The notes under the pieces were generated by a model. The model saw only the letters and a program-made list of their open reading frames with translations. It was not told the DNA's origin and made no database searches. A DNA stretch of 29,444 bases from an uncultured Alistipes sp. GTDB taxonomy: Bacteria; Bacteroidota; Bacteroidia; Bacteroidales; UBA932. The stretch lies in NCBI GenBank assembly GCA_900544175.1, contig UQUN01000030.1, positions 1 through 29,444 on the forward strand, given 5' to 3'. The translations under genes and the position numbers were made by a program. The stretch's first letter is position 1, and every line of letters starts with the position of its first letter. Positions 7,183 through 15,725 of this stretch are shown here, piece by piece.

Positions 7183-9675
7183 ATGGAAAATGAAGAAGTA
7201 AATCAAGGCAGGATAGTGCAGGTAGATATTGAGACAGAGATGAAAACGGCTTACATAGATTATTCTATGTCCGTAATAGTCTCAAGGGCCCTGCCTGATG
7301 TAAGAGACGGATTGAAGCCGGTGCATAGGAGAGTTCTGTACGGAATGTACGATCTCGGTCTGACATCGGGAGGTCAGCATAAGAAATCAGCCCGTATAGT
7401 CGGAGAGGTGTTGGGAAAGTACCATCCGCATGGTGACTCAAGTGTATACGATGCAATGGTGCGTATGGCCCAGGACTGGAGCATGAGGTACATGCTGGTT
7501 GACGGGCAGGGTAACTTCGGCTCCATAGACGGGGACTCGGCTGCGGCCATGCGATATACGGAGGCCAGATTCAGGAGACTTGCCGAGGAGTGTCTGGAGG
7601 ACCTGGACAAGGATACGGTGGATTTCACACCCAACTTTGACGAGACGCTGAAGGAACCGGTGGTGTTGCCGTCAAAGGCGCCTCTTCTGCTGCTGAACGG
7701 ATCGTCAGGTATCGCAGTCGGAATGGCGACCAATATGGCACCGCACAATCTCGCGGAGGTAGCTGACGCGATATGTGCTTACATAGACAACAATGACATC
7801 ACCGTAGATGAACTGATGCAGTATATAAAAGGGCCGGATTTCCCTACAGGGGGCATCATTCAGGGAGTGGCCGGCATACGCAGCGCATTCGAGACAGGAC
7901 GCGGGCGTATTGTGGTCAGGTCCAAGACTGAGATTGAGGTCCAGCCTTCAGGCAGGGAGGTCATCGTAGTGACGGAGATTCCCTATATGGTCAACAAGAG
8001 GGAGATGATAGAGAGTATCGCCAGGTTGGTGGAGGAAAAGAAGATAGACGGCATAGCCTATATCAATGACGAGAGCGATCACAAGGGAATGCGTGTTGTG
8101 ATAAAGCTCAAGATGGGGGCCGTGGCCAATGTTGTGCTGAACACTCTGTTCAAGATGACCGCGCTCCAGTCAAGTTTCTCAGTTAACAACATAGCTTTGG
8201 TGGACGGACGTCCCAAGCTGCTGAATCTGATACAGCTGATCAAGTATTTCGTGCGTCACCGTCACAATGTGGTGGTGCGCAGGGCCCAGTTCAATCTCAA
8301 TGAGGCGCGCAAGAAGGAGCACGTGCTTGCCGGTCTGCTCAAGGCAATCGATATAATAGACGAGGTGATCAACCTTATCAGATCCTCGCGAAGCCGTCAG
8401 GATGCAAGGGAAGGTCTTTGCAGGGAACTGGGATTCACTGATATACAGGCCGGTGCAATAGTAGAGATGAGGTTGGGACAGCTCACCGGAATGGACAGGG
8501 ACAAGTTGCGCAGTGATTATGAAGCACTGCTGAAGCTTATAAATGAACTAACTGAGTTCCTGGCGGATGAGACTCTGCAGTATGCGCTCATAAAGAAAGA
8601 GACGCAGGAACTGAAGGAGAAATACGGGGATCCGAGAAGGACTGAGATCGTGCCGTCCGCAGACGAGTTCAATCCGGAGGATTTCTATGCAGATGAGGAT
8701 GTGGTGATAACCATTTCCCATAGCGGATATATAAAAAGGACTCCTTTGGCAGAGTACCGCCTGCAGAACAGAGGCGGGATCGGCTCCAAGGGCAGCAACA
8801 CCAAGGAGGAGGACTTCATAGAGCATATTTACGTAGCCAATACGCACAGTACGATGCTGTTCTTTACGGCCAAAGGCAAGTGCTACTGGCTTAAGGTGTA
8901 CGAAATCCCAGAGGGGACCAAGGCATCGAAGGGACGCGCTGTCCAGAATGTAATCAACATCGAGCCTGACGACCGGATATGCGCCTATATCAATGTCGGT
9001 GATCTCAATGACGAAGAGTATACCGGCAGCCATTACATAGTTCTGGCGACCAAGAGAGGTACGGTGAAGAAGACTCTGCTTGAGGCGTATTCACGTCCGC
9101 GTCAGAAGGGAGTCAATGCCATAACCATAAGGGACAATGATGCGTTGCTTGAGGCGATACTGACCGATGGAGGCAATGACATTCTCCTGGCGGCCCGCAA
9201 TGGCAAGTGTGTCCGTTTTCATGAGTCGGAGGCACGTTCCATAGGCCGTACTGCGGCAGGTGTACGCGGAATAAATATTGAGGATGACGACGAGGTCGTC
9301 GGAATGGTATGTGCCGACATTTCCTTGGATAAAGGTGGAGACATTCTGGTGGTAAGTGAGAACGGGTATGGCAAGCGCTCTCCTCTTGATGACTACAGGA
9401 TTACCAGCAGGGGCGCCAAAGGTGTCAAGACCATCAGCATCACAGAGAAGACGGGCAGTCTTATTGCTATAAAGATGGTTTCGGACGAAAATGACCTTAT
9501 GATAATCAACAGGTCGGGCATAACCATCCGGGTGCCGGTATCAGACATAAGGGTTGCCGGCAGGGCTACACAGGGTGTCAGGCTGATTAATCTCCGTGAA
9601 GGTGACGGCATCGCTGCCGTATGTGTGGTGAATAAGAGTGAGGAGAAATTACAGGAAAGCATGGATGAATTGTAA
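7183..9675 (+). CDS. gyrA: DNA gyrase subunit A
   Basis: 830 residues starting MENEEVNQGRIVQVDIE. The long in-frame upstream extension (from 6979) runs back through the divergent clpC start and is not credible. N-terminal breakage-reunion domain: catalytic Tyr125 in AAMRYTEAR. The quinolone-resistance region HPHGDSSVYD keeps Ser86 and Asp90 (E. coli Ser83 and Asp87), so no classical resistance change is present. The C-terminal beta-pinwheel has a GyrA-box at about 528-534 (QNRGGIG), which supports GyrA over ParC, and later repeats (KRGTVKKT, RNGKCVRF, ENGYGKRS, RSGITIRV). With GyrB it introduces negative supercoils using ATP. It is followed after 39 bp by the TPR protein, probably co-transcribed, and is divergent from clpC. 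Confidence 0.96.
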   Translation: MENEEVNQGRIVQVDIETEMKTAYIDYSMSVIVSRALPDVRDGLKPVHRRVLYGMYDLGLTSGGQHKKSARIVGEVLGKYHPHGDSSVYDAMVRMAQDWSMRYMLVDGQGNFGSIDGDSAAAMRYTEARFRRLAEECLEDLDKDTVDFTPNFDETLKEPVVLPSKAPLLLLNGSSGIAVGMATNMAPHNLAEVADAICAYIDNNDITVDELMQYIKGPDFPTGGIIQGVAGIRSAFETGRGRIVVRSKTEIEVQPSGREVIVVTEIPYMVNKREMIESIARLVEEKKIDGIAYINDESDHKGMRVVIKLKMGAVANVVLNTLFKMTALQSSFSVNNIALVDGRPKLLNLIQLIKYFVRHRHNVVVRRAQFNLNEARKKEHVLAGLLKAIDIIDEVINLIRSSRSRQDAREGLCRELGFTDIQAGAIVEMRLGQLTGMDRDKLRSDYEALLKLINELTEFLADETLQYALIKKETQELKEKYGDPRRTEIVPSADEFNPEDFYADEDVVITISHSGYIKRTPLAEYRLQNRGGIGSKGSNTKEEDFIEHIYVANTHSTMLFFTAKGKCYWLKVYEIPEGTKASKGRAVQNVINIEPDDRICAYINVGDLNDEEYTGSHYIVLATKRGTVKKTLLEAYSRPRQKGVNAITIRDNDALLEAILTDGGNDILLAARNGKCVRFHESEARSIGRTAAGVRGINIEDDDEVVGMVCADISLDKGGDILVVSENGYGKRSPLDDYRITSRGAKGVKTISITEKTGSLIAIKMVSDENDLMIINRSGITIRVPVSDIRVAGRATQGVRLINLREGDGIAAVCVVNKSEEKLQESMDEL

Positions 9676-9714
9676 TAACTTAAAAACAATAAGACAATCA
9701 AATTAAATCAGATT

Positions 9715-11043
9715 ATGAAAAAAGTATTATTGGCTGTTGCGATGCTGGCTGTTGCAGTTACGGCCGGCGCGCAGAATCCGAATCAGTTGCTTTCATCAAT
9801 AGAGAAGGCGAAAGCGGCGACAGAGAATCCGAAAAAGGCATCCAATCCTAATACATGGATTAAATATGGTGATGCATTGTCCAATGCGTACATCAGTCTT
9901 TTCGGTGATTTCCGTGTAGGCTGGAATGTCGGTGAGGTAATGATGTTCAATACCCAGACACCTATTTCCCAGGAACAGGTACAGAAAGGCGGTGTTTCAT
10001 TTACTGTCGAGCACTATGCGTTGCGTGATCTGTATTTCAACAACAGTACAGGAATACTGGATGCCGTAGTCATCACCAAGCCCATTACCGACTACAATCT
10101 CCTTATAGCGGCCAGGGACGCATATCTCAAGGCGGCTGATCTTGACCTTAAAGGTTCTAAGACCAAAGTCTTGACAAGTAAGCTTATTTCTATGAGAGAC
10201 AGACTTGTAGAATGTGCATCAGGATCTTATGCGCTTGGAGATCTGGCAGAGGCGGCCAAATTCTTCGAGGAATCTCTCTCCTGCAGTGACAACAAGATCG
10301 TCAATACTATCGATACCCTTATGGTCTACAATGCAGGTATAATGTACGGGGCTGTAGGCAATGTGGACAAGGCAAAGAAATACTATCAGGAGTGCATTGA
10401 TCTCGGTTACGACAGCAATGGCGATGTCTCTGCTTCCCTTGCTGAGATAATGATACAGGAGGGAAACCTGGAGGGGGCCAAGAAATGCCTGAACGATGCA
10501 TTCCAGAAATATCCTGCAAGCCAGTCAGTACTGGTGTCGCTGATCAATCTCTATCTTGAGTCAAAGGATGATCCCAACAAGATTCTGGACCTTATCAGGG
10601 CTGCTCAGAAGAACGAGCCTGACAATGCATCTCTCGTATATGCCGAGGGTAATGTCTACAACAGCATGGGGGATTATGAGAATGCAATCAAGTATTTCTC
10701 CAAGTCGTATGAGATGGATCCTACATATGTATACGGTATCTACGCAGTAGGTAACTGTTACTTTGAGATGGCAGTGAAGGTAGGAGAGGAGATTGACAAG
10801 CTGGATCTCGATGATATAGAAAATTATGAAAGACTCCTGAAACAGCAGGAACAGTATCTTATGGATTCGATCGAGCCTTTTGAGAAAGCATTCTCAACAA
10901 CAGATGACCAGGAGGTGAAGATTGCCGTGGCTCAGGCTCTCAAGCAGGTATATTTCCGTTTCAGGGACCGGGATCCGAAGTATGCGGCTGGTCACAAGAA
11001 ATATGAGGAATTCCTTATAAACAATGGTGTCAATGTCGAGTAA
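9715..11043 (+). CDS. Secreted TPR-repeat protein downstream of gyrA
   Basis: 442 residues. Residues 1-19 form a signal peptide ending TAGA with Gln20 next, the usual Bacteroidetes cleavage context, so the protein is probably periplasmic. There is no lipobox. The N-terminal third (to about residue 150) is specific to this family. From about 170 onward helical repeats fit TPRs, e.g. YALGDLAEAAKFFEESL, YGAVGNVDKAKKYYQECI and NSMGDYENAIKYFSKSYEMD. TPRs bind proteins; the partner is unknown. The gene is 39 bp after gyrA with no promoter visible between, and ends at a strong shared terminator. This neighbourhood (clpC, gyrA, TPR protein) is one I recall as conserved in Bacteroidales; the TPR protein function is not established. 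Confidence 0.85.
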   Translation: MKKVLLAVAMLAVAVTAGAQNPNQLLSSIEKAKAATENPKKASNPNTWIKYGDALSNAYISLFGDFRVGWNVGEVMMFNTQTPISQEQVQKGGVSFTVEHYALRDLYFNNSTGILDAVVITKPITDYNLLIAARDAYLKAADLDLKGSKTKVLTSKLISMRDRLVECASGSYALGDLAEAAKFFEESLSCSDNKIVNTIDTLMVYNAGIMYGAVGNVDKAKKYYQECIDLGYDSNGDVSASLAEIMIQEGNLEGAKKCLNDAFQKYPASQSVLVSLINLYLESKDDPNKILDLIRAAQKNEPDNASLVYAEGNVYNSMGDYENAIKYFSKSYEMDPTYVYGIYAVGNCYFEMAVKVGEEIDKLDLDDIENYERLLKQQEQYLMDSIEPFEKAFSTTDDQEVKIAVAQALKQVYFRFRDRDPKYAAGHKKYEEFLINNGVNVE

Positions 11044-11078
11044 CAACCGATAAGGATATTGTCGCGCGACATATTCTG

Positions 11079-11129
11079 AAAAGCGGGATGGCCGAGGGTG
11101 TACAGACAGCCTGGCCATCCCGCTTTTTT
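11079..11129. terminator. Bidirectional rho-independent terminator
   Basis: Inverted repeat AAGCGGGATGGCC / GGCCATCCCGCTT (13 bp) flanked by A-rich sequence on the left and a T run on the right. It serves the gyrA-TPR transcript on the plus strand and the AI-2E permease gene on the minus strand, which converge here. Confidence 0.9.
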
Positions 11130-11156
11130 GTAGAACAGGAGATTCTCCTTCCGTGT

Positions 11157-12287
11157 CTATTCTTGTGATCTGCCGGTATTCTTGATGCTTTGCGTGAGTT
11201 TCTGGACTATCTTTGACTGGGAGAGGAATTCGCTTGCGATAACCCTGATTACTGTGTAGAGCGGTATGGAAATGAGGATTCCAAATATGCCGCCGATCTG
11301 TCCTGCTATGAGGATTACCAGGAATATTTCAAGAGGATGGGCCTTTACGCTGTTGGAGTAGATAAGCGGCTGGAATACATAGTTGTCTATTAGCTGGGTA
11401 ACGATGAAGATACCGAGGATAATCAGCAGAAATACGATTATCGGCATGCTCATGCTGTTGTTGATGTGGAATATGAGTCCCATGAGTACGGCAATGATGT
11501 CTCCTATGAGAGGGCCTACATAAGGAATGATGTTGAGCAGTCCGGCTGCGCTTGCTATCACTATGGCGAGCTGCGGGTCTACCTTGGCTATGAAGATGAG
11601 TCCCATGCTGTTCAGGGCAGCTACGAAAAGGGACTCGATGAAAAGTCCTGCGAAGTATCTTGACAGCAGGCGGTTGATGGAGAAAATGGCCCTGCGTGCC
11701 TTGTCTTCGTATTTGTCAGGAATTATTGAACATACGGTCTCTGTCACGATGCCGTTGTCCATGAGTATGAAGAACGATATGAATACGATTGAGAATATGG
11801 CGATTCCCAGATCGGCTATGAATGAGGCGAGTGACATCAGGATGTTGGAGAATGTTGACAGGTTGATGAAGTTGCGGATGTAGTCAAATAGGTACACCTC
11901 TATCCTGAAATTCGGGTCTATAGATGGTATTGACTTGATTATAAATTCATTGATGTCTTTGAGAGGCGTTTCCAGCCGTGCGCTTACCGAGCTGAGGTTT
12001 ACGTTGTTGACCAGCTTGACGAACTCTCCTATCATGGGTGCCAGCAGCAGGAACAGGGAAAGGCAGATGCAGATCATCAGGGCAAGAGTTAGTGCCGCAG
12101 CCAGCCATCTCGGCAGGTGTCTGTTCTTTATCCTTATGCTTGTCAGAAATTTTACGACAGGCTTGCCTATTAATGCTACCACTATAGCTATCCCTATGTA
12201 CATGAGGATGCTTCTGAAGTACCACCCTAAAAACAGAACAAGTGCTGTTACTCCAGCAATGATGATGTATTTTGCCAGTTTGTCCAT
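11157..12287 (-). CDS. AI-2E/PerM family membrane permease
   Basis: 376 residues, a typical length. It is strongly hydrophobic, with about eight predicted membrane segments: two close to the N terminus (YIIIAGVTALVLFLGWYF and the following ILMYIGIAIVVALIG), one near residue 70 and the rest in the C-terminal half. The soluble stretch between about 90 and 150 and the conserved LLNIIPYVGPLIGDIIAVLMGLI and VFQPLIYSNSVKAHPLEIF regions are hallmarks of the AI-2E transporter (UPF0118) family. Members export small molecules or act as Na+/H+ antiporters; the substrate cannot be read from sequence, and the AI-2 label should not be taken literally. The gene stands alone, between a bidirectional terminator and the RRM gene terminator. 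Confidence 0.9.
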   Translation of the reverse strand: MDKLAKYIIIAGVTALVLFLGWYFRSILMYIGIAIVVALIGKPVVKFLTSIRIKNRHLPRWLAAALTLALMICICLSLFLLLAPMIGEFVKLVNNVNLSSVSARLETPLKDINEFIIKSIPSIDPNFRIEVYLFDYIRNFINLSTFSNILMSLASFIADLGIAIFSIVFISFFILMDNGIVTETVCSIIPDKYEDKARRAIFSINRLLSRYFAGLFIESLFVAALNSMGLIFIAKVDPQLAIVIASAAGLLNIIPYVGPLIGDIIAVLMGLIFHINNSMSMPIIVFLLIILGIFIVTQLIDNYVFQPLIYSNSVKAHPLEIFLVILIAGQIGGIFGILISIPLYTVIRVIASEFLSQSKIVQKLTQSIKNTGRSQE

Positions 12288-12306
12288 GTTGTGCCGTATT
12301 TTACGG

Positions 12307-12314
12307 CAAACTTA
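12307..12314 (-). promoter_or_regulatory. -7 box of the AI-2E permease gene
   Basis: Minus-strand TAAGTTTG fits TAnnTTTG and lies about 20 bases before the start codon at 12287. No matching -33 TTTG is visible, partly because the RRM gene terminator occupies that position. Confidence 0.4.
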
Positions 12315-12330
12315 CACAAATATGCCGAAT

Positions 12331-12359
12331 AAAAAAAACGCCGCATCTCATGCGGCGTT
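12331..12359 (-). terminator. Rho-independent terminator of the RRM protein gene
   Basis: Inverted repeat AACGCCGCAT / ATGCGGCGTT around a short loop, followed on the minus strand by a run of eight T (stem-base pair included). It lies 20 bases after the RRM gene stop. Confidence 0.9.
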
Positions 12360-12378
12360 CACTATCAATTGGAGACCC

Positions 12379-12648
12379 TTACATGTTCTGTTCTTCCGTT
12401 TTGGGCTGTGGCTTCTCGTTGCCTACGGCGACATTGATTGTCCGTCCCATATATTCGGTTCCGTTCAGGGCTTCTATTGCTTTCAATCCCTCTTCCTGGG
12501 ACATCTCAACGAAACCGTATCCTCTGGACCTTCTGGTCTCTTTGTTTACGATTATTCTCGCGGAGGATACTTCACCGAAAGGAGTGAACAGTGATGTCAG
12601 GTCTTCTTTTCTGACTCTGTAGTTCAGATTAGATACAAAGATATTCAT
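12379..12648 (-). CDS. Small RNA-binding protein with a single RRM domain
   Basis: 89 residues, almost entirely one RNA recognition motif. RNP2 is IFVSNLNY (residues 3-10) and RNP1 is SRGYGFVEM (about 41-49), with the exposed aromatic residues needed for stacking on RNA. The last dozen residues are a polar tail (EKPQPKTEEQNM). These stand-alone RRM proteins are abundant in Bacteroidetes, which lack Hfq in many lineages, and are thought to act as global RNA-binding or cold-response regulators. That role is family knowledge and is not shown here. The gene is monocistronic, with its own consensus promoter and terminator. Confidence 0.93.
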   Translation of the reverse strand: MNIFVSNLNYRVRKEDLTSLFTPFGEVSSARIIVNKETRRSRGYGFVEMSQEEGLKAIEALNGTEYMGRTINVAVGNEKPQPKTEEQNM

Positions 12649-12671
12649 GTGCAGTTTGGTTATATTTCCGG

Positions 12672-12703
12672 CAAATATATGGATTTATTTCCCATATCTC
12701 AAA
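12672..12703 (-). promoter_or_regulatory. Promoter of the RRM protein gene
   Basis: Minus-strand TTTG (12700-12703), 20 bp spacer, TATATTTG (12672-12679). A good match to the Bacteroidetes -33/-7 consensus. The predicted 5' UTR is under 25 nt. Confidence 0.65.
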
Positions 12704-12734
12704 GAAAAAAAACAAAAACTGTTGACATAAAGCA

Positions 12735-14165
12735 CTATTCGTGTCCGTAACTGCTTCCGTCGAAGCAATGGGTGCATATCATCTCCTTGGGCAGTCCGAT
12801 GGCAGAGACGAGGTTGTCGAGTGAGTTGAACTTGAGAGACGCGACATTGACTTCCTTGCGGATGTACTCTACCATGGCCGTGTACTCGGCAGTGTCGTTT
12901 CTTACGTATTTGCCGAGGTTCCTGTCGTGGGCTCCTTCGTTTTTCAGGATGAAACGTCGTGATATGAGTTCCAGCGGAGTCCTTGACTCGGAGAAGTTTA
13001 TGAATTCGCACGGATATATCAGAGGGGGACAGCTTATACGGACATGCACTTCTTTGGCACCGTATTCATACAGGTTGCGGACATTGTTGCGCAACTGTGT
13101 GCCTCTGACAATCGAGTCGTCGCAGAATACCGGCTTGTGGTTCTTGAGTATGGCTCCGTTCGGAATGAGCTTCATCCTGGCTACCAGATTGCGCATTTCC
13201 TGATTGGACGGAGTGAAGCTTCTGGGCCATGTGGGAGTGTATTTGACATATGCGTTCCTGTATGGAACTCCTTTTCCGTCCGAGTATCCGATGGCCATGC
13301 AGGTTCCTGAGTCGGGAATCGAGCATACGGTGTCCATCTCGGAGGCGTCCTCCTTTGCCAGTTTGTAACCGAGCCTGTAACGGACTTCATCTACATTGAT
13401 GTTCTCATATGAACTGGCGGGATATCCGTAGTATATCCACAGGAAAGAGCAGATCTGCATCTTTTTCTTTGGAGGTACTATCTGTTCGATTCCATCTGCT
13501 GTCAGCCTTACAGCCTCACCGGGGCCTATTATATATTTCTCTTTGTAGCGGAGATTGGGGAAACTGCACGTTTCTGACGCTATTGCGTGAGCCCGGATGC
13601 TTTCTCCGTTCTCGTCTTTTTCTCCGACAATCAGAGGTGTCCTGCCGTACAGGTCCCTGCTTGCGATTATGCTGTCTTCCGTCATGATGAGGAAAGAGCA
13701 CGAGCCCTTTATCTTCTGCTGGACTGACTCGATTCCCTCTGCAAATGATGCGGAGCAGGTGATGATCTGTGCAATGAGTTCGGTCGGGTTGGTCTTTCCG
13801 GAGCTCAGCTCAGTGAAATTCTTGTTCATGGACAGCATTTCTTTCTCAAGGGCGTCGATATTGCATATCTTGCCTACTGTCACTATGGCAAAGCGTCCAA
13901 GATGCGAATTTACTACGATTGGCTGTGCGTCAGTGTCGCTGATGACACCGATGCCGATATTGCCCGTGTACTTGTTCAAGTCGTCCTCGAACTTTACTCT
14001 GAAATAGGAATTCTCCAGCGAGTGGATGTCCCTTGCGAAGATGCCGTTTCCGTTGTAGACAGCCATACCGCCTCTGCGGGTACCGAGATGGGAATGATAG
14101 TCAACTCCGTAGAATAGATCGTTTCTGCATTTCCTGTTGGAAATTACTCCAAAAATTCCTCCCAT
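12735..14165 (-). CDS. PurF-like amidophosphoribosyltransferase paralogue with a degenerate glutaminase site
   Basis: 476 residues, similar in length to PurF. The N-terminal Ntn-hydrolase-like domain (1 to about 230) begins MGGIFGV. True PurF has Cys as residue 2, freed to be the catalytic N-terminal nucleophile; here it is Gly. The stretch after NIGIG, where PurF has HVRYST, reads VISDTD, and the NGNL region reads VGKICN, so glutamine-binding residues also appear lost. The C-terminal phosphoribosyltransferase domain keeps the PRPP loop (DDSIVRGT, 349-356) and a PurF-like C terminus (CTHCFDGSSYG). It may bind PRPP and use free ammonia or have a regulatory role (inference). I recall similar Gly-2 proteins annotated as PurF in other Bacteroidales, next to a canonical PurF elsewhere. 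It has its own promoter and is unrelated in function to neighbouring comEC. Confidence 0.85.
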   Translation of the reverse strand: MGGIFGVISNRKCRNDLFYGVDYHSHLGTRRGGMAVYNGNGIFARDIHSLENSYFRVKFEDDLNKYTGNIGIGVISDTDAQPIVVNSHLGRFAIVTVGKICNIDALEKEMLSMNKNFTELSSGKTNPTELIAQIITCSASFAEGIESVQQKIKGSCSFLIMTEDSIIASRDLYGRTPLIVGEKDENGESIRAHAIASETCSFPNLRYKEKYIIGPGEAVRLTADGIEQIVPPKKKMQICSFLWIYYGYPASSYENINVDEVRYRLGYKLAKEDASEMDTVCSIPDSGTCMAIGYSDGKGVPYRNAYVKYTPTWPRSFTPSNQEMRNLVARMKLIPNGAILKNHKPVFCDDSIVRGTQLRNNVRNLYEYGAKEVHVRISCPPLIYPCEFINFSESRTPLELISRRFILKNEGAHDRNLGKYVRNDTAEYTAMVEYIRKEVNVASLKFNSLDNLVSAIGLPKEMICTHCFDGSSYGHE

Positions 14166-14184
14166 AATTGTAGTATTTAAAGCG

Positions 14185-14192
14185 CAAAGATA
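14185..14192 (-). promoter_or_regulatory. -7 box of the PurF-like gene
   Basis: Minus-strand TATCTTTG matches TAnnTTTG exactly, about 20 bases before the start codon at 14165. There is a TTTG-like stretch upstream, but at shorter spacing (14 bp) than the usual 19-20. Confidence 0.5.
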
Positions 14193-14243
14193 TTCCGTTG
14201 TATCAACAAAAAGAAAAAAATGAGCATTTTTTTAGTTATGAAA

Positions 14244-15617
14244 TCATAAACTGCTGATAATCTTGTTGATGTCTATGAATATGCCGATTATGGCCTCAAG
14301 GATCAGCGACGGTATGCGGAAGATGTGTCCGTCGATGCCGGAGCACAGCAGCGAGACCGGGATCAGTATCATGGCCGCACTTACAAGAGGGGAGCACAGT
14401 AAATTCGCTATCAGTGAGAAAAATGCGAAAGTTCCGAAGTGCAGCAGGATGACCGGTGCGGTTGTCACCTGACATGCAATTGTCATGGCGCAGGCATCTG
14501 TAAGAAGTCTTGCGGGCTTCCATCCGGGGCTTATGGCTGATCTGAGGTAAGGGTAGATGAGAAAAATTGCTGTCATGGCCGCGTATGTCAGCTGGAAGCT
14601 GATGCTCGACGGAGATGACGGATCAGCTGTCGTAATGATGACGGCGCTGGCGGACATGGCACTCAGTCCGTCCTTTTTCCGTCCGGCCAGTATGCCGGCC
14701 TCGTAGATAGTGAAAGTTACTGCAGCTCTGAGAATGGAGACCCCGGATCCTGTGAATATGGTGTAGCTCCACAATGCGCAGAGAATGAGTATGGACCTGA
14801 CCCTTCTTGCGGCGGGAGAGTTGCCGGTCAGCAGTGCCATGAGTCTGTGCAGGAATGCGTAGATCAGACCCAAGTGCATGCCGGACAGAGCCAGCAGGTG
14901 TATCGCTCCGCTGTTCCTGAAACTTTCCTTGACTGTCTTCGGAATTTCGTCCTGATATCCATACGCCAGAGCCTTTACTACTGCGGCGGTGCCTGCTGAA
15001 CTGTCGTCCCGGAACATGATATCTATTTTTTTTGAAAAATTGTGTCTCAAGCGTGCAGGTATAAGGCTGAGTGGCACGTCTTCGCATGGCCGGCACTCAG
15101 CCTGCCGTTTCCTGTCCAGGCACAGGCATGTGTAAAGAACCTTCCTGCGGGCCATGTGGCGCACGTAGTCGAAGTCCGGAGAGAAATTCCTGACCTTGCT
15201 GACCTTTACGTATGCACTGACAGTGTCACCTGGAAGGCAGCATATTCTTGTAGGTATGTTGTATATGATTGTCCTGCTGTCCGGCAGAATGACCTCTATC
15301 CACGGACGTCCGGAGGATGACAGGCCTTTGTCCGCTACTATGCCTTCGACCATACACTCCTCTCCGTCCTGCATGGAGCTGTCGTGCAGAGAACATACAT
15401 TCATGTTGTAGATTGAGGCACCGAGACATCCGGTGCAGAAGACAGAAAGCAGGGATGCTTTCGGCATGGTTCCTATGAGTGATATCCCTATAGCGGCAGC
15501 GACTGCGCTTGACAAGGCTATGGCGTGCGGATCTATGTGATAGGACAGGCAGTCCGCCGTCAGGTTGCCTGTGACATAAAGGACGGCAATTGCGAATAAA
15601 AACATTCTTCCCTTCAT
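14244..15617 (-). CDS. ComEC/Rec2-family membrane channel protein
   Basis: 457 residues. Hydrophobic segments near the N terminus are followed by an OB-like soluble domain of the DUF4131 type (about 85-170, EGIVADKGLSSSGRPWIEV). The multi-spanning ComEC competence domain then carries its signature HLLALSGMHLGLIYAFLHRL at about residue 235-255. The C-terminal metallo-beta-lactamase domain of full-length Bacillus ComEC is absent; shorter versions like this are usual in Bacteroidetes. The family forms the inner-membrane channel for single-stranded DNA uptake; no other competence gene is in this window, so natural competence is not implied. An AGGAG sequence about 9 bases before the ATG is one of the few Shine-Dalgarno-like sites here and supports this start. 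The gene is divergent from ackA. Confidence 0.87.
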   Translation of the reverse strand: MKGRMFLFAIAVLYVTGNLTADCLSYHIDPHAIALSSAVAAAIGISLIGTMPKASLLSVFCTGCLGASIYNMNVCSLHDSSMQDGEECMVEGIVADKGLSSSGRPWIEVILPDSRTIIYNIPTRICCLPGDTVSAYVKVSKVRNFSPDFDYVRHMARRKVLYTCLCLDRKRQAECRPCEDVPLSLIPARLRHNFSKKIDIMFRDDSSAGTAAVVKALAYGYQDEIPKTVKESFRNSGAIHLLALSGMHLGLIYAFLHRLMALLTGNSPAARRVRSILILCALWSYTIFTGSGVSILRAAVTFTIYEAGILAGRKKDGLSAMSASAVIITTADPSSPSSISFQLTYAAMTAIFLIYPYLRSAISPGWKPARLLTDACAMTIACQVTTAPVILLHFGTFAFFSLIANLLCSPLVSAAMILIPVSLLCSGIDGHIFRIPSLILEAIIGIFIDINKIISSL

Positions 15618-15679
15618 ACATCTCTCTCCTCATTTTTCGGCAAGGTAACAATTCTTTATGAGAATACCTATAAAATGTA

Positions 15680-15687
15680 TATCTTTG
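15680..15687 (+). promoter_or_regulatory. -7 box of the ackA-ptb-buk operon
   Basis: TATCTTTG matches the TAnnTTTG consensus exactly, 38 bases before the ackA ATG. The -33 position reads TATG rather than TTTG, a weak match. Confidence 0.55.
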
Positions 15688-15725
15688 CAAGATAGTTGAA
15701 ATAATATTTTACAAATAATAATATT

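Noticed and set aside
7423..7500. Possible fluoroquinolone-resistance substitution in gyrA.
   Set aside because: The key residues Ser86 and Asp90 (E. coli 83 and 87) are the susceptible wild-type ones.
14214..14233. AT-only palindrome (seven A, TG, AG, CA, seven T) after comEC as a terminator.
   Set aside because: The stem has only one G-C pair and a 2-nt loop, so it would be weak; such runs are expected by chance in an AT-rich gap.
14244..15617. comEC as evidence of a DNA uptake system.
   Set aside because: Only the channel-type protein is here, without other competence genes, and ComEC-like genes are widespread in species not known to be competent.
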